From Actinoplanes regularis (GTDB lineage Bacteria > Actinomycetota > Actinomycetes > Mycobacteriales > Micromonosporaceae): 64,000 nt of DNA. Where the stretch lies: contig NZ_FZNR01000027.1 of the NCBI RefSeq assembly GCF_900188005.1, forward strand, positions 1 to 64,000, in the 5' to 3' direction. This document shows positions 58,402 to 64,000 of the stretch, in pieces. Every line of letters starts with the position of its first letter. The stretch's first letter is position 1. The notes below the pieces were generated by a model, which made no database searches, had not been told where the DNA came from, and saw only the letters and a list, made by a program, of their open reading frames with translations. Made by a program: the position numbers and the translations under genes.

Positions 58402-59613
58402 TTGTCCCGTTTACGCCACTATGTCCGGGTGACGCTTGAGGCTGTTTTCGGCACTGAGGACTACTCCCGCGACCCCGGCGGGCACTTACGCGAAACGTGC
58501 GAGGGACCGGTGGACCGGGTGGCCGTTCCCGGTCTCCCGCCCGTCTACCTGGTGACCGGCTACCAGCAGGCCCGGGAGGTGTTCAACGACTCCCGGCTCT
58601 GCAAGGACCGGTCCCGGGTGCCCACCGCCCACGACCCGGGGCCGGAGATGATCTGGGTCGCCGGGCGGCAGCTGCTGAGCACCGACGGCAATGACCACGC
58701 CCGGTTGCGCCGGCTGCTCACCGGCTGGTGGTCGCGGGCCGCCTCGGCGCGCTGGCCGGAGATCATCGAACGGCACACCGGCGACCTGCTCGCCGACCTG
58801 GCCTCCGGCCCGGCCGAGACCGACCTGGTCACCGGCTTCGCCCGGCCGCTGCCGATGCGGATCCTGGCTGACGTCGTGGGAATCCCACAGGCCGAGGCGG
58901 GCCGGCTCCAGGAACTGGTGCACGTGTTCACCAGCAACGGTGTGCCCGAGAGTCCACAGGTGCAGTCCGCTCACGGCGACCTGGTGGCGATCTGGTTCCG
59001 GCTGGCCAAGGAGCACGCGGGTGAGGACACCCTGCTCGGCGTGCTCGGCAAGGCCCGGCAGGACCGGGAGATCTCCCTGACGGAGCTGACCTCCCTGCTG
59101 GACATGCTGCTGGTGGCCGGCGCCCACTCGATGTCGATGTTCTTCCCACGGGTCGTCCTGCGGCTGGCCGACGCGCCGGAGCTGGTGGCGACGCTGACCG
59201 GTGACGACGAGTCGGCGCAGGAGGCGCTGGTCGAGGAGTTGATCCGGCTCTGCCCGCCGTTCCCGCTCGCCACCCACCGGTACACGACCGAGGACGTGGA
59301 CCTGTGGGGCACGCCGGTGCCGGCCGGTTCGCTGGTGATGCCGGCGGTCGCCGCCGCGAACCGGGATCCACAGGTCCATCCGGCTCCCGACCAGGCGTGT
59401 CCGGGGCGGCCGGGCGCCCGGACCCGGCACCTGTCGTTCGGCCACGGCGCGCACTACTGCCTGGGAGCGACGCTCGCCCGGCAGCAGGCGAGGATCGCGC
59501 TGGTCCGCCTCTACCAGCGCTTTCCTCACCTGACTGCGACCGGCGAGCCGGTCTGGCGGAACCTCATGGTGCCGGAGCCGGCGTGTCTGCCCGTACGGCT
59601 CAGGCGGGGCTGA
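58402..59613 (+). CDS. Cytochrome P450
   Basis: 403 residues from a TTG; the GTG at 58429 is an equally possible start. The heme loop is LSFGHGAHYCLGATLARQ (Cys ligand), the K-helix EELIR, and the I-helix reads LLVAGAHSMSMFF, with Ser where most P450s have the acid-alcohol Thr. It is a soluble actinomycete-type P450 that needs ferredoxin partners encoded elsewhere. It converges on the ketosynthase operon (14-base overlap) and may tailor its product. Confidence 0.84.
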   Translation: MSRLRHYVRVTLEAVFGTEDYSRDPGGHLRETCEGPVDRVAVPGLPPVYLVTGYQQAREVFNDSRLCKDRSRVPTAHDPGPEMIWVAGRQLLSTDGNDHARLRRLLTGWWSRAASARWPEIIERHTGDLLADLASGPAETDLVTGFARPLPMRILADVVGIPQAEAGRLQELVHVFTSNGVPESPQVQSAHGDLVAIWFRLAKEHAGEDTLLGVLGKARQDREISLTELTSLLDMLLVAGAHSMSMFFPRVVLRLADAPELVATLTGDDESAQEALVEELIRLCPPFPLATHRYTTEDVDLWGTPVPAGSLVMPAVAAANRDPQVHPAPDQACPGRPGARTRHLSFGHGAHYCLGATLARQQARIALVRLYQRFPHLTATGEPVWRNLMVPEPACLPVRLRRG

Positions 59614-60829
59614 ACACCAGCGCCGCGTTCTGGCCACCGAAGCCGAACGAGGTGCTGACCGCCGGCGCCCGGTTCACCTGCCGGGGCCGGCCGGTCACCA
59701 CGTCCAGGTCGATCGCCGGGTCGAGCTTGTCCAGGTTGGCGACCGGCGGAAGCAGGCCGTGCCGCAGGGACAGGACGACGCCCGCCGCCTCGATCGCCCC
59801 GGCCGCGCCCATCGCGTGCCCGATCACGCCCTTGAACGCGGTGACCGGCAACGCCGAGCGCCCGAAGACCTCGCTGATCGCCCAGCCCTCGGTCACGTCG
59901 TTCATCGGGGTGCTGGTGGCGTGGGCGTTGACGTGCCCGATGTCGGCGGGCTCCAGGCCGGCGTCGGCCAGGGCGGCCCGGATCGCCTGGATGGCGCCGC
60001 GGCCCTCCGGGTGCGGGGCGGTCACGTGGTGGGCGTCGGAGGAGGCGCCGAAGCCCGAGAGGTACGCCTGGATCCGCGCGCCGCGCGCCCGGGCGTCGGC
60101 GACCCGTTCCATGACGAGCACCCCGGCGCCCTCGCCGAGCACGAAACCGTCGCGGTCCAGGTCGAACGGCCGGGACGCCAGGTGCGGCTCGTCGACGCGG
60201 TTCGAGAGCGCGCCGATCCGGCCGAAGCAGGCGGAGGCCGTACGGCTGCGAGCGGTCTCCGTTCCGCCCGTGATCACCACGTCGCAGGCTCCGGAGAGCA
60301 GCAGGTCGCGGGCCACGCCGATGGCGTGGGTGCTGGAGGCACAGGCGCTGCTCACGGTGAAACACGGACCCTGGGTCCCCAGGTCCAGGGCAGCCTCGGC
60401 CGCGGCCATGTTCGGCAGGCTCCGGGGCAGGGCGAAAGCCGAGACCCGCTCGGGCTCGCCGGCCTGGATCTTCTGGATCGCGACCTCGGTGCCGCCCATG
60501 CTGTTGCCGCCGACCCCGAGCACCACGCCGACACGCTCGGCCGCCCACTGTTCCGGCCCGAGGCCGGCCTCGGCGACGGCCTCTCGAGCCGCGGCGACCG
60601 CGAACCGGCTGAACGGGTCGAGCCGCCGGTTGAGCCGCGCGCCGAGCAGGGCGACCCCGTCGAAGCCGGTGACCGGGCAGCTGATGTCGACGGCCAGCCC
60701 GGCGAGCTCGGGGTCGGTGGTGGCCATGGACCGGCCGGCGCACAGCCCGGCCCAGGTCGCCGCGGCGCCGACACCGGCCGGGGTGACCAGGCCGATCCCG
60801 GTCACCGCGACCGCGTCGCGGGCGCTCAC
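59600..60829 (-). CDS. Beta-ketoacyl-ACP synthase (KAS II/FabF type)
   Basis: 409 residues from a GTG overlapping the ACP stop. Catalytic residues are intact: Cys in TVSSACASSTHAIG, first His in NAHATSTPMNDVTE, and Lys/second His in FKGVIGHAMGAAGA, then FGFGGQNAAL. It condenses malonyl-ACP with an acyl primer. The dedicated ACP and sulfotransferase upstream suggest a secondary lipid or polyketide rather than primary fatty acid synthesis. Confidence 0.87.
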   Translation of the reverse strand: MSARDAVAVTGIGLVTPAGVGAAATWAGLCAGRSMATTDPELAGLAVDISCPVTGFDGVALLGARLNRRLDPFSRFAVAAAREAVAEAGLGPEQWAAERVGVVLGVGGNSMGGTEVAIQKIQAGEPERVSAFALPRSLPNMAAAEAALDLGTQGPCFTVSSACASSTHAIGVARDLLLSGACDVVITGGTETARSRTASACFGRIGALSNRVDEPHLASRPFDLDRDGFVLGEGAGVLVMERVADARARGARIQAYLSGFGASSDAHHVTAPHPEGRGAIQAIRAALADAGLEPADIGHVNAHATSTPMNDVTEGWAISEVFGRSALPVTAFKGVIGHAMGAAGAIEAAGVVLSLRHGLLPPVANLDKLDPAIDLDVVTGRPRQVNRAPAVSTSFGFGGQNAALVFSPA

Positions 60830-61128
60830 CGCGTCCCGGCCGAGACCGCTTCGGACACCATCCGGACCTCGGTCCCCGCGTAGGCCGGCTCGCCCGTCAG
60901 GTGGTCGTGCAGCGCGGCGGCGATCTGGCCGACCGTGGTCCGGAACGTGACCACGCCCTCGTCGAGCCGGCGGATGCCGGTCGCGTCCTGCAGTACGAGG
61001 CCCAGCTCGAGGACCGAGAGCGAGTCGAGCTCCAGGTCCTCGAGGGTGGTCTCAGGGGTGACCCGGGACGGGTCGATATCGAGATGTTCCTTCAGATGGA
61101 ACAGGACGATCTGATATGCGGAGTCCAT
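60826..61128 (-). CDS. Acyl carrier protein
   Basis: 100 residues from the ATG at 61128. The phosphopantetheine site is LEDLELDSLSVLELGLVL (Ser in DSL), followed by the typical helix III GVVTFRTTVGQIAAAL. The 20-residue C-terminal tail is longer than in FabD-type ACPs. The stop overlaps the ketosynthase start (GTGA), so the two are made together. Confidence 0.86.
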   Translation of the reverse strand: MDSAYQIVLFHLKEHLDIDPSRVTPETTLEDLELDSLSVLELGLVLQDATGIRRLDEGVVTFRTTVGQIAAALHDHLTGEPAYAGTEVRMVSEAVSAGTR

Positions 61129-61172
61129 CCTCCAGCGCCTTTCGTTCGTTCGGGGAAGAGCGGGAATCTCGG

Positions 61173-62219
61173 TCACACCAGGTGGCCGAGGCGGTGCAGC
61201 ACCGACTGCCCGAGCAGGCAGGAGCGGTGCAGTTCCCGGCGTTGCTGCACGGGAAGCGCACCGGCGGTGCCGGTGCGGCCGGACCGGACCGAGCCGGCCG
61301 CGGCGCGCAGCCATCGCGCGTCCGCGTCGAAGCCGCCGAAGCGGGCCAGGCCGGTCAGGCATCGGACCGGGTCGGCGACCAGGTCCTGGTAGTTCAGCGC
61401 CAGCAGGCGATCGGCGGGCAGCCCGGCGAGGTGCGGTTCCGCGTCGAGCAGCAGCATGCTCCACAACCGGCCGTAGCGGGCGAGCGGAATCGGGATGTCC
61501 AGGGAGTCCGCTGTGAACCTGTCGGGCAGGTAGGCGGCGAGGTCCTCGGGCAGTCCCGACACGTCGGTGCCGGCGTCCTGCCAGGGGTCGGCACCGAGCA
61601 GCCGACGCATCTCGAAAGCCTGCGCGCCGATCGCGAACGCCGGGTGACGACTCATCGACAGGGCGGTGTCCGGACCGTCCCGGTGCAGGTGGACGACCCG
61701 GGCGTCGGGGAAGATCCGCAGCAGCGTGCCGAGCATCCGCAGCGAGCCGCCGCTGCGTTCGACGATCACCCGGCGGCCGAGCCGCCGCGCGAGGTGGTCG
61801 AAGAACCGCCGGTACTGCGCCTCGGCCGGGGCGGTGGCCCACTGTGGAACCTCGGCGGCCAGTTCGTCGTAGAGGGCGTCCGGGTCGTCGGTGAGGTGCG
61901 GCAGGGTGAGCAGGCTGAGCGCCGGGACGCCGGTCTCGGGGGTGAATCGGCCGCGGTCGAGCGGGTACTGGATCTCGCGGACCGGGATCCGGTGCCGGAC
62001 CAGCTCGGCGAAGCCCGGGTCGAGGACGCCGAGCAGCTCCCAGAAGCGGGCGCCGCTGATCTCGCCGGGGATCAACGGGACGTGGACGGCCGCGAACAGT
62101 TCGCTCACGCTGAGCACGTCCGGGTGCTGGGCGAGCATCTCGGAGACCATGGTGGAGCCACAGCGGCCGGTCCCGGTGACGATCATCGGGGGCGGGGCGG
62201 CGGGATCGATACGGCTCAT
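61173..62219 (-). CDS. PAPS-dependent sulfotransferase family protein
   Basis: 348 residues. The 5'-phosphosulfate loop is PMIVTGTGRCGSTMVSEMLA, and the 3'-phosphate site is likely RVVHLHRDGPDTALSMSRHP with its Ser. It should move sulfate from PAPS to a hydroxyl group. It is the first gene of the sulfotransferase-ACP-ketosynthase operon, which suggests sulfation of the lipid or polyketide or of its carrier-bound intermediate. Confidence 0.82.
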   Translation of the reverse strand: MSRIDPAAPPPMIVTGTGRCGSTMVSEMLAQHPDVLSVSELFAAVHVPLIPGEISGARFWELLGVLDPGFAELVRHRIPVREIQYPLDRGRFTPETGVPALSLLTLPHLTDDPDALYDELAAEVPQWATAPAEAQYRRFFDHLARRLGRRVIVERSGGSLRMLGTLLRIFPDARVVHLHRDGPDTALSMSRHPAFAIGAQAFEMRRLLGADPWQDAGTDVSGLPEDLAAYLPDRFTADSLDIPIPLARYGRLWSMLLLDAEPHLAGLPADRLLALNYQDLVADPVRCLTGLARFGGFDADARWLRAAAGSVRSGRTGTAGALPVQQRRELHRSCLLGQSVLHRLGHLV

Positions 62220-62388
62220 CGGCGGCCTTTCCCAGGAACTGGGTCAAAAAAGTGACAGCCGCCACAGTTTGGCAATCGGACATAAGATCACAAAGCAGAC
62301 ACGCCGACGCGGTGAGATGACACACGCCGTGTCGGGCACCCTCCGATCAGTCGCGGCACCCGCGGGATCGGGGCGATAGGTTAACGCC

Positions 62389-62886
62389 ATGAGCGCGGAA
62401 CGGGTTCGCGTGCACGGGGATCTGTACCACGGCGAGGTGCCGGACGGGGCGATCTACGTGGGTCGCGCGGCGCCGGGGCTGAAGGCGAGTCCGTACCACA
62501 ATCGCCATCGCGTCGGTGGTGCGTGCCGGGTCTGCGGCCGTACGCATGATCGCGCCGAATCGGTGACCACCTACGCGCAGGATCTGACGGCGGACCCGGA
62601 GTTGATCGAGCGGGTCCGCCAGGACCTGCGCGGGGCGGATCTGGCCTGCTGGTGCCCGCTGGACGGGCCGTGCCACGGCGACGTGCTGATCCGCGTCGCG
62701 GACGGCGCCGATCCGCTCGACGCCGTCGCGACGGTCCTCCGGGAGAAGGAAGACGCCGCGGCGATGCTCCACGAGAAGGGTGATGCCGCGGCGGCCGGCC
62801 ACGAGAAGGAGACCGCCACGGCGCGTACCCGCGAACCGGACACCACCACGGAGAGGTCCGCGGCGCGCGGCCGGAAGAAGAGGTGA
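62389..62886 (+). CDS. DUF4326-domain protein
   Basis: 165 residues. Residues 10-110 match the DUF4326 pattern: GAIYVGRAAPGLKASPYHN, a CRVCGRTHDR pair of Cys, then LRGADLACWCPLDGPCHGDV with three Cys. The last 55 residues are Glu/Lys/Ala-rich, charged and probably disordered. DUF4326 proteins are frequent in phages and actinomycetes, and their function is unknown. It ends exactly where the convergent DUF6114 gene ends. Confidence 0.78.
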   Translation: MSAERVRVHGDLYHGEVPDGAIYVGRAAPGLKASPYHNRHRVGGACRVCGRTHDRAESVTTYAQDLTADPELIERVRQDLRGADLACWCPLDGPCHGDVLIRVADGADPLDAVATVLREKEDAAAMLHEKGDAAAAGHEKETATARTREPDTTTERSAARGRKKR

Positions 62887-63588
62887 CTATTCCGCCGGAG
62901 GGATCCGAGGCCCCGGCACGTTCCAAACCGGCGGCTCGTCCTGAGCCCGGCCGTCCGGCGGCAGAGCATGCCGCCAATGACCTTCGGGTGGCGGCGTGTT
63001 CCGATCCATGGTGGCGGGCCGCGCACCGGCCGGGGCCGGGCCCTGTTCGGACCCGGAAGCCGGAACGGGACCGGGAGCCGGGGCCGGGGCGGGCCCGGAA
63101 GCCGGAACGGGACCCGGGGCCGGAGCCGGGGCGGGTTCGGGAGCCGGGGCGGCCCCGGCGGGCGGATCGCTTGCGGAGGCCGTGGCCGGTTCCGGAGCCG
63201 ACTCGGGTACGTCCGGCGCCCAGGCGAACGCCAGCGCCGCCCCCACCACCGTGAACAGCAGGCCGATGATGAAGCCGCCCATGTTCGAGGTGAGGAAGGA
63301 CCCGAGCCCGCAGAGCATCGCCATCAGCGCGTAGAAGAGCCGCTGAGTCGGATTGAACCAGAGCAGCAGCCCGAGCAGGATCAGAACGAACGGCACCATG
63401 TAGCCGATGAAGTTCTGCATGCCGACGTGCAGCACCACGCCGAGCGGCGCCCACACCGTGAACAGGATCTCCACTCCGCCGAGCAGGACCAGCAGGCCAC
63501 CCCAGAACGGCCGGCTGTGGCGCCAGTCGCCGAAGCCTCGCCAGGCGCGGGCGCCCGGCGAGGCTCGGTGTCGAACGATTCCGGACAT
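62887..63588 (-). CDS. DUF6114-type membrane protein with Pro/Ala repeat tail
   Basis: 233 residues from the ATG at 63588. Four membrane helices (about 25-130) carry FWGGLLVLLGGVEILFTVWA and GYMVPFVLILLGLLLWFNP. A tail of repeated APAPGPVPASGP units (140-195) follows. It lies 2 bases after the DUF6230 gene; these two families are regularly paired in actinomycetes and are thought to be envelope proteins of unknown role. Confidence 0.75.
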   Translation of the reverse strand: MSGIVRHRASPGARAWRGFGDWRHSRPFWGGLLVLLGGVEILFTVWAPLGVVLHVGMQNFIGYMVPFVLILLGLLLWFNPTQRLFYALMAMLCGLGSFLTSNMGGFIIGLLFTVVGAALAFAWAPDVPESAPEPATASASDPPAGAAPAPEPAPAPAPGPVPASGPAPAPAPGPVPASGSEQGPAPAGARPATMDRNTPPPEGHWRHALPPDGRAQDEPPVWNVPGPRIPPAE

Positions 63589-63590
63589 GG

Positions 63591-64000
63591 TCAGCAGCCG
63601 TCGCCGGTGAAGGCCATGCGCAGGTTGGGCAGGTGGAACGTGACCGCCGTGGTGGCGTAGTTGTTCTGCCTCAGGTTGGTGAGCGTCACCTCTTCGGCCT
63701 GCTGCCCGAAGACGCCGATCGCGCCCGTCTTGCCGGGCACCCGGGTCAGCGTGCTGGCGTCCTGGCCGATGTCGATGTTCTTGAAGTCGGCGTTGGCGGT
63801 GATCAGGTCGGAGTCGACGACGAGCGTGTCGGCGGTGACCTTGTTGCTGGCGCTGCCCGCGGTGATCTTCAGGTTGATGCCGCCGAGGGCGATGCTCTGG
63901 CACAGCCCGTCGAGCTGGGCGTCGCGGATCGCGGAGACGATGACGACCACCTGGCCACCGGTGTCACCCTCGTTGGGGCTGCCCGGCTCCATGTGGTCGA
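63591..64000 (-). CDS. DUF6230-type protein, 5' end outside the window
   Basis: The C-terminal 136 residues of an open frame that runs off the window. It is beta-rich with SIALGGINLKITAGSAS, DLITANADFKNIDIGQDA and QQAEEVTLTNLRQNNYATTA, ending FHLPNLRMAFTGDGC. It matches the DUF6230 style, secreted or membrane-attached. It pairs with the DUF6114 gene downstream. Confidence 0.7.
   Translation of the reverse strand, partial: DHMEPGSPNEGDTGGQVVVIVSAIRDAQLDGLCQSIALGGINLKITAGSASNKVTADTLVVDSDLITANADFKNIDIGQDASTLTRVPGKTGAIGVFGQQAEEVTLTNLRQNNYATTAVTFHLPNLRMAFTGDGC

Overview
The window is very GC-rich and reads as the chromosome of a filamentous actinomycete. Several features point that way: frequent GTG and TTG starts, an AfsR/SARP-type regulator, an F420-type nitroreductase, LGFP repeats, the DUF6230/DUF6114 pair, PknB-like and GGDEF proteins, and secreted plant-polysaccharide hydrolases. 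Micromonosporaceae, and Actinoplanes in particular, is the best guess from gene style alone; no rRNA or marker gene here proves it.

Layout. 0.1-6.6 kb: a secreted Gly/Pro-repeat protein, a SUKH/leucine-rich protein, a HEAT-repeat protein, and a small protein coupled to a membrane M48 peptidase. 6.6-15.8 kb: an extracellular polysaccharide locus (CapD/FlaA1-type dehydratase, UDP-sugar dehydrogenase, initiating sugar transferase, PLP enzyme, membrane protein) read leftward, with a GT4 glycosyltransferase read rightward, then VanZ-like and LuxR-type genes. 15.8-17.4 kb: no gene, but two repeat fields. 17.4-21.9 kb: a 14-helix drug exporter divergent from a ribosome-protection/EF-G-like GTPase that has a short leader ORF with an internal hairpin. 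22.8-25.0 kb: an array of 24 tRNA or tRNA-like genes, all leftward, headed by a small ORF and a terminator. 25.3-33.4 kb: GGDEF and TM2 proteins, a DrrAB-type exporter, a SARP regulator and a PRC-barrel protein. 33.3-44.2 kb: a heterodimeric ABC exporter with one dead site, a GNAT enzyme, a PLP decarboxylase, a two-component system, a lipase and another ABC exporter. 44.2-49.4 kb: a deazaflavin-type nitroreductase, an LGFP protein, a Ser/Thr kinase, a degenerate GGDEF protein, an S9 peptidase pseudogene and a PepSY protein. 49.4-55.7 kb: a compact sulfur/PLP operon (type III decarboxylase, cysteine synthase-rhodanese fusion, cysteine desulfurase, methyltransferase) divergent from an MFS exporter. 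55.7-58.3 kb: repeats, then divergent pectinesterase and GH12 glucanase genes around a perfect 16-bp palindrome. 58.4-62.2 kb: a P450 facing a ketosynthase-ACP-sulfotransferase operon. 62.4-64 kb: a DUF4326 protein and the DUF6114/DUF6230 pair, cut by the window end.

The least explained items are four. The first is the tRNA array, which contains a CAG-anticodon tRNA built on a short-variable-arm scaffold. The second is the translationally coupled sulfur/PLP operon with Zur-like boxes. The third is a pair of cases in which the 3' end of a gene has been tandemly copied downstream of itself (64-bp and 112-bp units). The fourth is a repeat element present at two loci 39 kb apart.
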